A stretch of DNA of 64,000 bases from Streptomyces sp. NBC_01235 (GCF_035989285.1 NZ_CP108513.1:7316001-7380000); one strand, 5' to 3'. Positions 16,644 through 26,575 are shown, numbered from the stretch's first letter. Numbers and translations are program-made. Notes: a model not told the origin generated them from the letters alone.

Positions 16644-19600
16644 GTGAGCTCCTCTTCCTCCACCAGGCGCCTGCCGCACCCCCAGGGGCGACAGGGGAAC
16701 CGTGGCGCTTACCGACTGGTGCGTACCCCGCCGGCCCGGGTGGATCCCCCTCTTCTGGACGCCGCACAGCGCTCCGTGGTTGACCACGGTGCCGGTCCGC
16801 TGCTCGTTCTCGCAGGTCCGGGCACCGGAAAGACCACCACTCTCGTCGAGTCGGTGGCCGCCCGGGTCGCTCGCGGCGGCGACCCCGCGCGCATCCTGGT
16901 CCTCACGTTCAGCCGCAAGGCGGCCGTCGAGCTGCGGGACCGGATGGCGCATCGTATGGGCGCCGCCCGCGCGCCCCAAGCGACCACCTTCCACTCCTAC
17001 TGCTACGCCCTGGTCCGCGCCCACCAGGACACGGACCTGTTCGTGGAACCCCTACGGCTGCTGTCCGGCCCGGAGCAGGACGTGGCCGTCCGCGAGCTGC
17101 TCGCCGGCCAGCTCGACCTGCAACGGCTCGGTCTCGCGCACGTGCGCTGGCCGGACGAACTGCGTGCCTGTCTCACCACCCGAGGCTTCGCCGACGAGGT
17201 CCGCGCGGTGCTCGCCCGCAGCCGCGAACTGGGCCTCGACCCCGCGGCCCTGGACGCCTTCGCCCACCGCATCGGCCGTCCCGACTGGCGTGCCGCCGCC
17301 GCCTTCCTCGCCGAGTACCTCGACGTGCTCGACCTGCACGGCGTGATCGACTACGCGGAACTCGTCCACCGCGCGGTCCTCCTCGCCCACCGCACCGGGA
17401 CCGCCGAGCGGCTCGCCGCCCAGTACGACGCCGTGTTCGTCGACGAGTACCAGGACACCGACCCCGCCCAGGTACGCCTGCTGCACGCCCTCGCCGGCGG
17501 TGGCCGCACCCTGGTCGCGTTCGGCGACCCCGACCAGTCGATCTACACCTTCCGGGGCGCCGACGTGAACGGCATCCTGGACTTCCCGCACGCCTTCCCC
17601 CGCCCCGACGGCCGTCCGGCCCCCGTCGAGGTCCTGCGCACCTCCCGTCGCTCCGGCGCGGCCCTCCTGGCCGCGACCCGGCTGCTGACCCAGCGGATGC
17701 CCCTGACCCGCCTGCCGGCCGAGAAGGTCCGCGCCCACCGCGAACTGGCCGCCGCACGCGACGGCGGCCGCGTCGAGGTCTACACGTACCCGACGCCCGG
17801 CACCGAGCTGGACAACGTCGCCGACATCCTGCGCCGCGCACACCTGGAGGACGGTGTGCCCTGGGGCGAGATGGCCGTCCTGGTACGCGCCGGCTCCCGC
17901 ACGATCCCGACGGTCCGCCGCGCCCTCACCGCCGCGGGCGTCCCCCTCGACATCGACGGCGACGACCTCCCCCTGCGCCACGAACCGGCGGTGGCCCCCC
18001 TGCTGACGGCCCTGCGCGCGGTGGCGACGGCGGAGGCCGCCGCCACCCCGTCGGCGCCACAGCCGGAGACGTCGGCGTCACCACAGGGGGACGAATACAC
18101 CGAGGACCCGGGCGCCTGCTGGCTCGACACCGAAACCGCCCTCACCCTCCTCGCCTCGCCCCTGGCCGGCATGGACGCCGCCGATCTGCGCCGCCTCGGC
18201 CGCGCCCTGCGGGAGGAGGAGCGCGCCGCCGGCAACCCCCTGCCGCCGCCCTCCGACGAACTGTTCGCGCGTGCTCTGGCCGAACCGGAGCGGCTGGTCA
18301 TCCACGACCCGACGTACGCGCGTGGTGCCCAGCGCCTGGGCGCGCTGCTGGCGACGGCCCGAGAGCGCCTCGCGCGCGGCGGTACGGCCGAAGAGGCGCT
18401 GTGGGACCTCTGGGACGGCACACCCTGGCCCACGCGTCTGCAACGGGCGGCCCGTCGTGGCGGCGCGGCCGGCCGCAACGCGGACCGTGACCTGGACGCC
18501 GTGTGCGCGCTGTTCGCCACCGCCGCGCGCGCGGAGGAGCGCACCGGCGGCCGGGGCACCCTGAACTTCCTGGCCGAGATCGAGGCCGAGGACATCGCTG
18601 CCGACACCCTCACCCGGCGTGCCGTGCGCCCCGACGCCGTACGCCTGATGACCGCCCACCGCGCCAAGGGCCTGGAGTGGGGCCTGGTCGTCGTGGCCGG
18701 CGTCCAGGAGGGCCTGTGGCCGGACCTGCGGCGCCGGGGCTCCCTCCTGGAGGCCGACCGCATCGGCCGCGACGGACTCGCCGAACCGCTCACCCCGGGC
18801 GCGCTGCTCGCCGAGGAACGCCGCCTGTTCTACGTCGCCGCCACACGCGCGCGTGAGCGACTCGTCGTCACGGCGGTCAAGGCGCCCGCCGACGACGGTG
18901 ACCAGCCCTCCCGCTTCCTGGCCGAACTCGGCGTCGATCCCAAGGACGTCACGGGCCGCCCGCGCCGCCCCCTGTCGGTCGCCGCGCTGGTCGCCGAACT
19001 GCGCGCCACGACGGTCGACCCGCGCGCCTCCGCCACCCTCAGGGAGGCGGCCGCCCGGCGCCTGGCCCGGCTGGCCGCGCTCGCCGACGAGGACGGCAGG
19101 CCCCTGGTGCCCTCCGCCCACCCCTACCGCTGGTGGGGCATGTTCGAGCCGACCGAGAGCAAGGTTCCGCTGCGCAACCGCGACCAGCCCGTCGTGCTCT
19201 CCGGCAGCGCCCTCGACCAGCTCGCCAACACCTGTGCCCTGCAGTGGTTCCTGGGCCGCGAGGTGAAGGCAGACGCCCCGGCCACCGCCGCCCAGGGCTT
19301 CGGCAACGTGGTGCACGTCCTCGCCGACGAGGTCGCCTCCGGGCACACTCCGGCCGACCTCGACGTCCTCATGGAACGCCTCGACTCCGTGTGGAACGCC
19401 CTCGCCTTCGACGCTCCGTGGAAGTCCACGCAGGAGAAGGCACACGCGCGTGTGGCACTCGAACGCTTCCTGAAGTGGCATGTGATGGACCGCACCGGCC
19501 GCACCCCGGTCGCCAGCGAACACGACTTCGACGTCACCCTCGAAGCGGGCGACTACGAGGTGCGCATCCGCGGCCAGATGGACCGCGTCGAGGCCGACGG

Positions 19601-19991
19601 CGAAGGCCGCGCCTACGTCGTCGACTTCAAGACCGGCAAACAGGCGCCGACCGCCCGCGAGGTGGAGCGCCACCCCCAGCTCGCCGTCTATCAGCTCGCC
19701 GTCCGCGAGGGCGCCGTCGACGAGGCCTTCGACGGCGTACGGCCCACACCGGGCGGTGCCGAACTCGTCCAGCTGCGCCAGGGCGCCGCCAAGCGCGACG
19801 GGGGCGAGAACCTGCCCAAGGTGCAGGCACAGGAGCCGCTGGAGGGGGAGTGGGTCGGCGACCTGCTCGCCACGGCGGCCGGCAAGGTCCTCGACGAGCG
19901 GTTCACCCCGACCGCGGGTCAGCAGTGCACCCACTGCGCGTTCCGCGCCTCGTGCAGCGCACGACCGGAAGGGCGGCACGTCGTCGAGTGA
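16644..19991 (+). CDS. adnA: AdnA: helicase-nuclease subunit with iron-sulfur nuclease domain
   Basis: 1115 residues. The UvrD-like motor has Walker A LAGPGTGKTTT (Lys63), Walker B DEYQDTDPAQ near residue 267, GDPDQSIYTFRGA, and motif VI-like YVAATRARERL. The C-terminal RecB-like nuclease has VVDFKTGK (Asp/Lys of PD-(D/E)XK). An early cysteine (NTCALQWF) plus three terminal cysteines in CTHCAFRASC fit the Fe-S nuclease fold of AdnA. AdnAB is the actinobacterial equivalent of RecBCD/AddAB, resecting double-strand breaks; the locus is reported essential in Streptomyces. GTG 16644 is a provisional start with AGGA about 12 bases upstream. adnB follows after 141 bases. Confidence 0.88.
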   Translation: MSSSSSTRRLPHPQGRQGNRGAYRLVRTPPARVDPPLLDAAQRSVVDHGAGPLLVLAGPGTGKTTTLVESVAARVARGGDPARILVLTFSRKAAVELRDRMAHRMGAARAPQATTFHSYCYALVRAHQDTDLFVEPLRLLSGPEQDVAVRELLAGQLDLQRLGLAHVRWPDELRACLTTRGFADEVRAVLARSRELGLDPAALDAFAHRIGRPDWRAAAAFLAEYLDVLDLHGVIDYAELVHRAVLLAHRTGTAERLAAQYDAVFVDEYQDTDPAQVRLLHALAGGGRTLVAFGDPDQSIYTFRGADVNGILDFPHAFPRPDGRPAPVEVLRTSRRSGAALLAATRLLTQRMPLTRLPAEKVRAHRELAAARDGGRVEVYTYPTPGTELDNVADILRRAHLEDGVPWGEMAVLVRAGSRTIPTVRRALTAAGVPLDIDGDDLPLRHEPAVAPLLTALRAVATAEAAATPSAPQPETSASPQGDEYTEDPGACWLDTETALTLLASPLAGMDAADLRRLGRALREEERAAGNPLPPPSDELFARALAEPERLVIHDPTYARGAQRLGALLATARERLARGGTAEEALWDLWDGTPWPTRLQRAARRGGAAGRNADRDLDAVCALFATAARAEERTGGRGTLNFLAEIEAEDIAADTLTRRAVRPDAVRLMTAHRAKGLEWGLVVVAGVQEGLWPDLRRRGSLLEADRIGRDGLAEPLTPGALLAEERRLFYVAATRARERLVVTAVKAPADDGDQPSRFLAELGVDPKDVTGRPRRPLSVAALVAELRATTVDPRASATLREAAARRLARLAALADEDGRPLVPSAHPYRWWGMFEPTESKVPLRNRDQPVVLSGSALDQLANTCALQWFLGREVKADAPATAAQGFGNVVHVLADEVASGHTPADLDVLMERLDSVWNALAFDAPWKSTQEKAHARVALERFLKWHVMDRTGRTPVASEHDFDVTLEAGDYEVRIRGQMDRVEADGEGRAYVVDFKTGKQAPTAREVERHPQLAVYQLAVREGAVDEAFDGVRPTPGGAELVQLRQGAAKRDGGENLPKVQAQEPLEGEWVGDLLATAAGKVLDERFTPTAGQQCTHCAFRASCSARPEGRHVVE

Positions 19992-20120
19992 GCGAGCAGA
20001 GGTGAGCGCGCCGTCGGAGTACCTCTCGAAGCGCCGGTGTGATGGACCGCACCACATGTTCTGACCTGCGGTTCTTCTGGCTCGGCGGGTGATTTGTCAT
20101 CGACTGTCAGTGCCCGCCGC

Positions 20121-20132
20121 TAGCCTCTCCCC
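20121..20132 (+). promoter_or_regulatory. candidate leaderless promoter -10 for adnB
   Basis: TAGCCT at 20121-20126, six bases, then the adnB ATG. There is no Shine-Dalgarno sequence. It suggests that adnB also has its own leaderless transcript besides read-through from adnA. Confidence 0.4.
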
Positions 20133-23100
20133 ATGCCCGCCCGTATCAGCGATCCCGAGCAGCTCAAGGCGCTCCTCGGGATCCCCTTCACCCCGGAGCA
20201 GACGGCCTGCATCACCGCGCCGCCCGCCCCGCAGGTGATCGTGGCCGGAGCCGGATCGGGCAAGACGACGGTGATGGCCGCGCGCGTGGTGTGGCTGGTC
20301 GGCACCGGCCAGGTCGCCCCCGAACAGGTTCTCGGCCTGACCTTCACCAACAAGGCCGCCGGAGAACTCGCAGAACGCGTCCGCAAGGCGCTGCTCAAGG
20401 CAGGCGTCACCGACCCCGACGTCATCGACCCCGACAACCCGCCCGGCGAGCCGGTGATCTCCACCTACCACGCTTTCGCGGGCCGCCTCCTGACCGACCA
20501 CGGCCTGCGCATCGGCCTGGAGCCCACGTCCCGCCTGCTCGCCGACGCCACCCGCTACCAGCTCGCCGCACGCGTGCTGCGCGAAGCACCCGGCCCATAC
20601 CCGTCGCTCACCCGCTCCTTCGCCGACCTGATCAGCGACCTCCTCGCGCTCGACGCCGAACTCGCCGAACACCTCGTCCGGCCCGAGGACCTGCGCGCGT
20701 GGGACGCCGAGCTGCTGCGCACCCTGGAGGGCGCCAAACTCACCAACGCCGACCTGCGCAAGGTGCCCGAGACGGCCGCCGCCCGGCGCGAACTGGCCGA
20801 CCTGGTGCTGCGCTACCGGGCCGCCAAGCGCGAGCGCGACCTGCTCGACTTCGGCGACCAGATCGCGATGGCGGCGCAGCTCGGCCAGGTCCCCGAAGTG
20901 AGCCCGATCCTGCGCGACGAGTTCCGCGTGGTCCTCCTCGACGAGTACCAGGACACCTCCGTCGCCCAGCGCATCCTCCTGGCCGGCCTGTTCGGCGGTG
21001 GCACCGGCCACCCCGTGACGGCCGTCGGCGATCCCTGCCAGGCCATCTACGGCTGGCGCGGCGCCTCCGTCGCCAACCTCGACGACTTCCCCGAGCACTT
21101 CGCGCACGCCGACGGAAGCAGGGCGCGGCGCCAGTCGCTCAGCGAGAACCGCCGCAGCGGCGGCCGCCTCCTGGACCTCGCCAACGGCATGGCCGAGCCC
21201 CTGCGCGCCATGCACGCGGGCGTGGAGGCCCTGCGCCCGGCCCCCGGCGCCGAACGCGACGGAGTGGTCCGCTGCGCCCTCCTGGCCACCCACGCCGAGG
21301 AGATGGACTGGATCGCCGACTCCGTCGCCCACCTCGTGCGCACCGGCACGGCGCCCGGCGAGATCGCCGTCCTGTGCCGCACGGCCACCGACTTCGCGCA
21401 GATCCAGGGCGCGCTGGTGGCCCGGGACATCCCCGTCGAGGTCGTGGGCCTGTCCGGGCTGCTGCACCTGCCCGAGGTCGCCGACCTCGTCGCCGTCTGC
21501 GAGGTCCTGCAGGACCCCGGGGCCAACGCCTCCCTGGTCCGGCTGCTCACCGGCCCGCGCTGGCGCATCGGTCCACGCGACCTCGCCCTCCTGGGCCGGC
21601 GGGCACGGCTGCTCGTCAGCCACGCGCGCGGTGAAGGCGACGACGACCCGGACCGCCGCCTCGCCGAGGCCGTCGAGGGGGTCGACCCGTCCGAGGTGAT
21701 ATCGCTCGCGGACGCCCTCGACACGTTCCTGGAGTCGCCTCTGTACGGCGCCGACAGGACCGGGGAGGACGACGGGCTGCCCTTCTCGCCGGACGCGCGC
21801 GTGAGGTTCGCGCGGCTCGCCACCGAACTGCGTGACCTGCGCCGCTCCTTGGCCGATCCCCTGATGGACGTCCTGCACCGCGTCCTCGCCGTCACCGGCC
21901 TCGAGGTCGAACTGTCGGCGTCCCCGCACGCCCTGGCCGCCCGCCGCCGCGAGACCCTGTCCAACTTCCTCGACATCGCCGCGTCCTTCGCCGCGGGCGA
22001 GAGCGAGGCGAGCCTGCTGGCCTTCCTCGGCTTCCTGCGCACCGCCGCCCAGTACGAGAAGGGTCTCGACAACGCCCTCCCCGGCGGCGAGAACACCGTC
22101 AAGGTGCTCACCGCGCACAAGTCCAAGGGCCTGGAATGGGACGTCGTCGCCGTACCCGGCCTGGTCACCGGCACCTTCCCCAGCGGTCAGGGCCGCGAGA
22201 AGTGGACCGCGCAGGCCAAGGTGCTGCCGCACGAACTGCGTGGCGACGCCGACACGCTCCCCGACCTCGACTCCTGGGACGCGCGGGGCATGAAGGCCTT
22301 CCACGAGGCCATGAAGGACCACCAGCACACCGAGGAACTCCGCCTCGGCTACGTCACCTTCACCCGCCCCCGCTCCCTGCTCCTCGGTTCCGGCCACTGG
22401 TGGGGCCCCACCCAGAAGAAGCCCCGCGGCCCCTCCGACTTCCTTCAAGCCCTCCACGACCACTGCGCGGCCGGACACGGCGAGATCGAGGCCTGGGCGG
22501 ACGAGCCGGAGGAGGACGCGGAGAACCCCACCCTGCACCGCGCGACGGCCGACCAGGTCTGGCCGCTCCCCCTGGACGACGCCGCCCTGACCCGCCGCCG
22601 CGCCGCCGCCGAGACCGTCCTCGCCCACCTGGAGAGCCTCGCCTCGCCCGCCGACGGCCACACCGCCGCCACACACGACCCCGACACGTACGAGGACCCG
22701 GACTGGCCCGCACCACCGGACGAGGACGAGCTCTCCCCCGAGCCTCCGTACGACGAGCCTGCCTACGACGACCCGCCCTACGGCGCCGACCCGTTCGAGG
22801 AGGACGCCGGTGACTGGGACGACTGGACCGGCGCCCGCCCCGCCGTCCCGCACCAGGCGCCGGCCCCGGAACCCCCCGCCGCGCGCCCCCACCCCGGTCA
22901 CCCGCGCCGGACCCCCTTCGCCCCCGAGGAGGCCCGCACCGTCGCCTCCTGGGACCGTGACCTCGACGCACTCACCGGAGAGCTTCTGAGCGCCCGCCGG
23001 AGCGTCACGGACGTCCCCCTGCCGACGACCCTGACCGCCTCGCAGGTGTTGCGCCTGGCTGCCGACCCGGACGGTCTCGCGCAGGAACTCGCGCGCCCCA

Positions 23101-23687
23101 TGCCACGCCCCCCACAACCGGCCGCGCGCCGTGGCACCCGGTTCCACGCATGGGTGGAGGCCCGCTTCGAGGAGTTGACGCTCCCCCTGCTGGAACCGGA
23201 CGAACTGCCCGGCGGCGATGCCGAGATCGCCGACGAACAAGACCTGGACGTCCTCAAGGAAGCCTTCGAGCGCACCGAGTACGCCCACCGCACGCCCTAC
23301 CGCGTCGAGGCCCCCTTCCAGCTCGCCCTCGCCGGCCGCGTCGTACGGGGCCGTATCGACGCCGTCTACAAGGAGGGCGACGGGGACTCGGCGACGTACG
23401 ACATCGTCGACTGGAAGACGCACCGAGCCCGCACCGCCGACCCCCTCCAGCTCGCCCTCTACCGGCTCGCCTGGGCCGAGCAGCAGGGTGTGCCCGTGGA
23501 ATCCGTCACAGCGGCGTTCCTGTATGTGCGCACCGGCGACGTCGTACGACCGGAGGGTCTGCCCGATCGTGCCGCGCTGGAGCGCCTGTTGACCGGGGAG
23601 GAGAGCGCCGACGGCGACCGCGAGGGACGGGCAGCGCAGGTAAACCCTGCGCAAGGGCCCGGCGAGGATGTCGGTGCGGGCCGATAG
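20133..23687 (+). CDS. adnB: AdnB: helicase-nuclease subunit
   Basis: 1184 residues. The UvrD-like motor shows Walker A AGAGSGKTTV (Lys44), TFTNKAAGELAERV (motif Ia), DEYQDTSVAQ, GDPCQAIYGWRGA, and TAHKSKGLEWDVV (motif V region). An acidic, Pro-rich linker (about residues 850-910) leads to a RecB-like nuclease domain with YDIVDWKTH. It lacks the C-terminal cysteine cluster of AdnA. In the mycobacterial enzyme AdnB is the leading motor of the heterodimer. No ribosome binding site precedes the ATG, but a TANNNT sits 6 bases upstream. Its stop lies 10 bases before the M20 peptidase start. Confidence 0.88.
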   Translation: MPARISDPEQLKALLGIPFTPEQTACITAPPAPQVIVAGAGSGKTTVMAARVVWLVGTGQVAPEQVLGLTFTNKAAGELAERVRKALLKAGVTDPDVIDPDNPPGEPVISTYHAFAGRLLTDHGLRIGLEPTSRLLADATRYQLAARVLREAPGPYPSLTRSFADLISDLLALDAELAEHLVRPEDLRAWDAELLRTLEGAKLTNADLRKVPETAAARRELADLVLRYRAAKRERDLLDFGDQIAMAAQLGQVPEVSPILRDEFRVVLLDEYQDTSVAQRILLAGLFGGGTGHPVTAVGDPCQAIYGWRGASVANLDDFPEHFAHADGSRARRQSLSENRRSGGRLLDLANGMAEPLRAMHAGVEALRPAPGAERDGVVRCALLATHAEEMDWIADSVAHLVRTGTAPGEIAVLCRTATDFAQIQGALVARDIPVEVVGLSGLLHLPEVADLVAVCEVLQDPGANASLVRLLTGPRWRIGPRDLALLGRRARLLVSHARGEGDDDPDRRLAEAVEGVDPSEVISLADALDTFLESPLYGADRTGEDDGLPFSPDARVRFARLATELRDLRRSLADPLMDVLHRVLAVTGLEVELSASPHALAARRRETLSNFLDIAASFAAGESEASLLAFLGFLRTAAQYEKGLDNALPGGENTVKVLTAHKSKGLEWDVVAVPGLVTGTFPSGQGREKWTAQAKVLPHELRGDADTLPDLDSWDARGMKAFHEAMKDHQHTEELRLGYVTFTRPRSLLLGSGHWWGPTQKKPRGPSDFLQALHDHCAAGHGEIEAWADEPEEDAENPTLHRATADQVWPLPLDDAALTRRRAAAETVLAHLESLASPADGHTAATHDPDTYEDPDWPAPPDEDELSPEPPYDEPAYDDPPYGADPFEEDAGDWDDWTGARPAVPHQAPAPEPPAARPHPGHPRRTPFAPEEARTVASWDRDLDALTGELLSARRSVTDVPLPTTLTASQVLRLAADPDGLAQELARPMPRPPQPAARRGTRFHAWVEARFEELTLPLLEPDELPGGDAEIADEQDLDVLKEAFERTEYAHRTPYRVEAPFQLALAGRVVRGRIDAVYKEGDGDSATYDIVDWKTHRARTADPLQLALYRLAWAEQQGVPVESVTAAFLYVRTGDVVRPEGLPDRAALERLLTGEESADGDREGRAAQVNPAQGPGEDVGAGR

Positions 23688-23697
23688 GCTCGTGACC
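23685..23697 (+). promoter_or_regulatory. candidate leaderless promoter -10 for the M20 peptidase
   Basis: TAGGCT at 23685-23690 overlaps the adnB stop and lies 7 bases before the ATG at 23698. No Shine-Dalgarno sequence is present. Confidence 0.4.
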
Positions 23698-25110
23698 ATG
23701 AGCCATCCCGTTGACAGTGCCGTCAGCGCAGTCCGCACGTACATCGAGGAGCACCGCGCCGCCTTCCTCGACGACCTCGCCGAGTGGCTGCGCATCCCGT
23801 CGGTGTCGGCGCAGCCCGATCACGCGCCCGACGTACGGCGCAGCGCGGACTGGCTCGCCGCCAAGCTCGAGGAGACCGGCTTCCCGACCGTCGAGGTCTG
23901 GCAGACGCCGGGTGCCCCGGCCGTCTACGCCGAGTGGCTCTCCGGCGATCCGCAGGCCCCCACCGTCCTGGTCTACGGCCACCACGACGTGCAGCCCGCC
24001 GCCCGCGAGGACGGCTGGGACACCGACCCCTTCGAGCCCGTCGTCCGCGGAAACCGCCTCCACGCGCGCGGGGCGGCCGACGACAAGGGGCAGGTCTTCT
24101 TCCACACCCTCGGCGTCCGCGCCCACCTCGCCGCCACCGGCCGCACCGCCCCTGCCGTCAACCTCAAGCTGCTGATCGAGGGCGAGGAGGAGTCCAGCTC
24201 CCCGAACTTCCGCGCCCTGGTCGAGGAGCACGCCGAGCGGCTCGCCGCGGACGCCGTGATCGTCTCCGACACCGGCATGTGGTCCGAGGACACCCCCACG
24301 GTATGCACCGGCATGCGCGGCCTCGCCGAGTGCGAGATCCGGCTGTCCGGCCCCGACCAGGACATCCACTCGGGCTCCTTCGGTGGCGCCGTGCCCAACC
24401 CGGCCACCGTGGCCGCCCGCCTCGTCGCCGCCCTGCACGACGAACACGCGCGTGTGGCCGTCCCCGGCTTCTACGACGGCATCGTCGAGCTCACCGACCG
24501 CGAGCGCGAGCTCTTCGCCGAGCTGCCCTTCGACGAGGACGAGTGGCTGCGCACCGCCCGGTCGCACGCCACGCACGGTGAGGCCGGACACACCACCCTG
24601 GAGCGCGTCTGGGCCCGCCCCACCGCCGAGGTCAACGGCATCGGCGGCGGCTACCAGGGCCCCGGCAGCAAGACGATCATTCCGTCCTCGGCCTTCGTGA
24701 AACTGTCGTTCCGGCTGGTCGCGGGCCAGGACCCCGAGCCCATCGAGAAGGCTGTCCGCGCCTGGGCCGCCGAGCAGGTGCCCGCCGGGATCCGGCACGA
24801 GATCACGTTCAGCCCGGCCACGCGCCCGTGCCTGACCCCGCTGGACCACCCGGCCCTCAAGTCCGTGGTCCGCGCCATGGGCCGCGCCTTCGAAGGGCCC
24901 GTCCGCTTCACCCGTGAGGGCGGCTCGGGTCCCGCCGCCGACCTGCAGGAAGTCCTCGGCGCCCCGGTGCTCTTCCTGGGCATCTCCGTGCCCTCGGACG
25001 GCTGGCACGCGCCGAACGAGAAGGTCGAGCTGGACCTCCTCGTCAAGGGCGTCGAGGCCACCGCGTACCTCTGGGGCGACCTCGCCGAGAACTGGCGTCA
25101 TGCGCCTTGA
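23698..25110 (+). CDS. M20 family metallopeptidase (dipeptidase)
   Basis: A 470-residue M20 di-zinc peptidase. VLVYGHHDVQP supplies the first zinc histidine and catalytic Asp, RGAADDKGQ the bridging Asp, EGEEESSS the catalytic Glu and a zinc ligand, and SDTGMW a further ligand. GGSGPAADLQEVLGAP and DGWHAPNEKV near the C-terminus give the last zinc histidine. The dimerisation lid lies between about residues 200 and 390. These cytosolic enzymes cleave dipeptides or acylated amino acids. No signal peptide is seen. The start is ATG 23698; GTG 23692 is two codons upstream. It follows adnB closely but is unlikely to be part of the recombination system. Confidence 0.88.
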   Translation: MSHPVDSAVSAVRTYIEEHRAAFLDDLAEWLRIPSVSAQPDHAPDVRRSADWLAAKLEETGFPTVEVWQTPGAPAVYAEWLSGDPQAPTVLVYGHHDVQPAAREDGWDTDPFEPVVRGNRLHARGAADDKGQVFFHTLGVRAHLAATGRTAPAVNLKLLIEGEEESSSPNFRALVEEHAERLAADAVIVSDTGMWSEDTPTVCTGMRGLAECEIRLSGPDQDIHSGSFGGAVPNPATVAARLVAALHDEHARVAVPGFYDGIVELTDRERELFAELPFDEDEWLRTARSHATHGEAGHTTLERVWARPTAEVNGIGGGYQGPGSKTIIPSSAFVKLSFRLVAGQDPEPIEKAVRAWAAEQVPAGIRHEITFSPATRPCLTPLDHPALKSVVRAMGRAFEGPVRFTREGGSGPAADLQEVLGAPVLFLGISVPSDGWHAPNEKVELDLLVKGVEATAYLWGDLAENWRHAP

Positions 25111-25259
25111 CGCCCTCGCTCGGTCCGGAGGGGACACGCGCGCGGGGCACACTGGAAACACCGCCCCGCACCGCGACACCGCACCGGTCGTCCCCTGCCG
25201 TACGTCCCGCTGAACCGCCCGCCGAAACAACCGTTCCACCGGGGGAGTTGGAAGTACCC

Positions 25260-26204
25260 GTGACCACCTGGACCGACCAGAACGCCGATCGACCCATTTC
25301 GCTCACCGCGCCGAGCGGCATCGACCGGGCCGCCCACCACCGGCTCGACGAGGCCTGGCTCGCCGCGGCGTGGAGCCACCCCACGACGCGTTGCTTCGTC
25401 GTCTCCGGCGGCCAGGTCCTCATCGACGAGACGTCCGACGGCCGCACCGAGCTCGTCATGACCCCGTCGTTCGAGGCGCCTCTCACCGAGGCGCACCGCT
25501 ACTTCCTGGGGACCGACGAGGACGGCGTCAGCTACTTCGCCCTCCAGAAGGACGCGCTGCCCGGCCGTATCGACCAGTCCGCGCGCCCCGCCGGCCTGCG
25601 CGAGGCCGGCCTGCTGCTGTCGCCGCGCGAGGCGGGCCTGATGGTGCACGCGGTCGCCCTGGAGAACTGGCAGCGCCTGCATCGCTTCTGCTCCCGCTGC
25701 GGCGAGCGCACGGTGATCGCCGCGGCCGGCCACATCCGCCGCTGCCCCGCCTGCGGCGCCGAGCACTACCCGCGCACCGACCCCGCGGTGATCATGGCCG
25801 TCACGGACGAGGAGGACCGCATCCTGCTCGGCCGCCAGGTCCACTGGCCCGAGGGCCGCTTCTCGACCCTCGCCGGTTTCGTCGAGCCCGGCGAGTCCAT
25901 CGAGCAGTCCGTGCGCCGCGAGGTCTTCGAGGAGGCCGGCGTCACCGTCGGCCAGGTCGACTACATCGCCAGCCAGCCCTGGCCCTTCCCCTCCAGCCTC
26001 ATGCTGGGCTTCATGGCCCGCGCCACCTCGACCGACATCGACGTCGACGGCGACGAGATCCACGAGGCCCGCTGGTTCTCCCGTGACGAACTCGGCGCCG
26101 CCTTCGAGTCCGGCGAGGTGCTTCCCCCGTACGGTATCTCCATCGCGGCCCGTCTGATCGAGCTCTGGTACGGCAAGCCGCTGCCGACCCGCAGCTTCAT
26201 CTGA
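25260..26204 (+). CDS. nudC: NADH pyrophosphatase / NAD-cap hydrolase NudC
   Basis: 314 residues. A zinc ribbon (CSRC and CPAC) follows an N-terminal NUDIX-like domain, then the full Nudix box GFVEPGESIEQSVRREVFEEAGV spans about residues 204-226. The downstream SQPWPFPSS motif is diagnostic of NudC. The enzyme hydrolyses NADH to NMNH and AMP and removes NAD caps from RNA. GTG 25260 is chosen because GGGGGAG and GGAAG precede it. In M. tuberculosis nudC (Rv3199c) sits in the same order beside adnAB, mycoredoxin and uvrD2, supporting the assignment. A very strong hairpin ends the gene. Confidence 0.92.
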   Translation: MTTWTDQNADRPISLTAPSGIDRAAHHRLDEAWLAAAWSHPTTRCFVVSGGQVLIDETSDGRTELVMTPSFEAPLTEAHRYFLGTDEDGVSYFALQKDALPGRIDQSARPAGLREAGLLLSPREAGLMVHAVALENWQRLHRFCSRCGERTVIAAAGHIRRCPACGAEHYPRTDPAVIMAVTDEEDRILLGRQVHWPEGRFSTLAGFVEPGESIEQSVRREVFEEAGVTVGQVDYIASQPWPFPSSLMLGFMARATSTDIDVDGDEIHEARWFSRDELGAAFESGEVLPPYGISIAARLIELWYGKPLPTRSFI

Positions 26205-26209
26205 GAACG

Positions 26210-26252
26210 ACGTAGGGGTGGCCGTCCCGGCCCGGGACGGCCACCCCTACGT
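26210..26252. terminator. bidirectional hairpin between nudC and mycoredoxin
   Basis: A perfect 20-bp stem (26210-26229 with 26233-26252) and a 3-base loop, only 5 bases after the nudC stop. It lies between convergent genes. No T-run follows. Confidence 0.85.
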
Positions 26253-26266
26253 GGATGAGAACTGCC

Positions 26267-26298
26267 TACGCGCCGATCCTCTTACGCGCCGATCCTCT
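26267..26298. repeat. exact 16-bp tandem duplication at the 3' end of mrx1
   Basis: TACGCGCCGATCCTCT occurs twice in direct succession (26267-26282 and 26283-26298). The copies meet at the mrx1 stop codon. Confidence 0.9.
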
Positions 26299-26524
26299 GC
26301 TTCACCTGCGCCAGCGACGGGTTCGTCAGCGTCGAACCGTCGGGGAACAGCACGGTCGGAACCGTCTGGTTTCCGCCATTCGCCTTCTCCACGAATGCCG
26401 CGGACGCCGGGTCCTGCTCGATGTTGATCTCGGTGTATCCGATGCCCTCGCGGTCGAGCTGCTTCTTCAGCCGCTGGCAGTAGCCGCACCACGTGGTGCT
26501 GTACATCGTCACAGTGCCCAGCAT
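26282..26524 (-). CDS. mrx1: mycoredoxin-1 (glutaredoxin-like)
   Basis: An 80-residue thioredoxin-fold protein. The redox site is CGYC (residues 13-16, WCGYCQRL), the mycoredoxin form of the glutaredoxin motif. TVPTVLFPDGS provides the cis-Pro and NPSLAQVKQRIG the terminal helix. Mycoredoxins reduce mixed disulfides formed with mycothiol, using mycothiol for turnover. ATG 26524 has AAGGAG 10 bases upstream. A GGGAAT-N18-GTT promoter on the same strand indicates SigR control, and sigR-rsrA is in this window. It is divergent from uvrD2, as Rv3198A and Rv3198c are neighbours in M. tuberculosis. Confidence 0.92.
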   Translation of the reverse strand: MLGTVTMYSTTWCGYCQRLKKQLDREGIGYTEINIEQDPASAAFVEKANGGNQTVPTVLFPDGSTLTNPSLAQVKQRIGA

Positions 26525-26575
26525 GTCTCTCGTGCTCCTTCGGAGGGTCGGGGGTACAGGTGGTCGCAGGGGGAG

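Noticed and set aside
20097..23795. A 1232-codon open frame opposite adnB
   Set aside because: It mirrors the codon structure of adnB; repeated Val-Glu-Gly text is typical of antisense Streptomyces frames. No motif is present.
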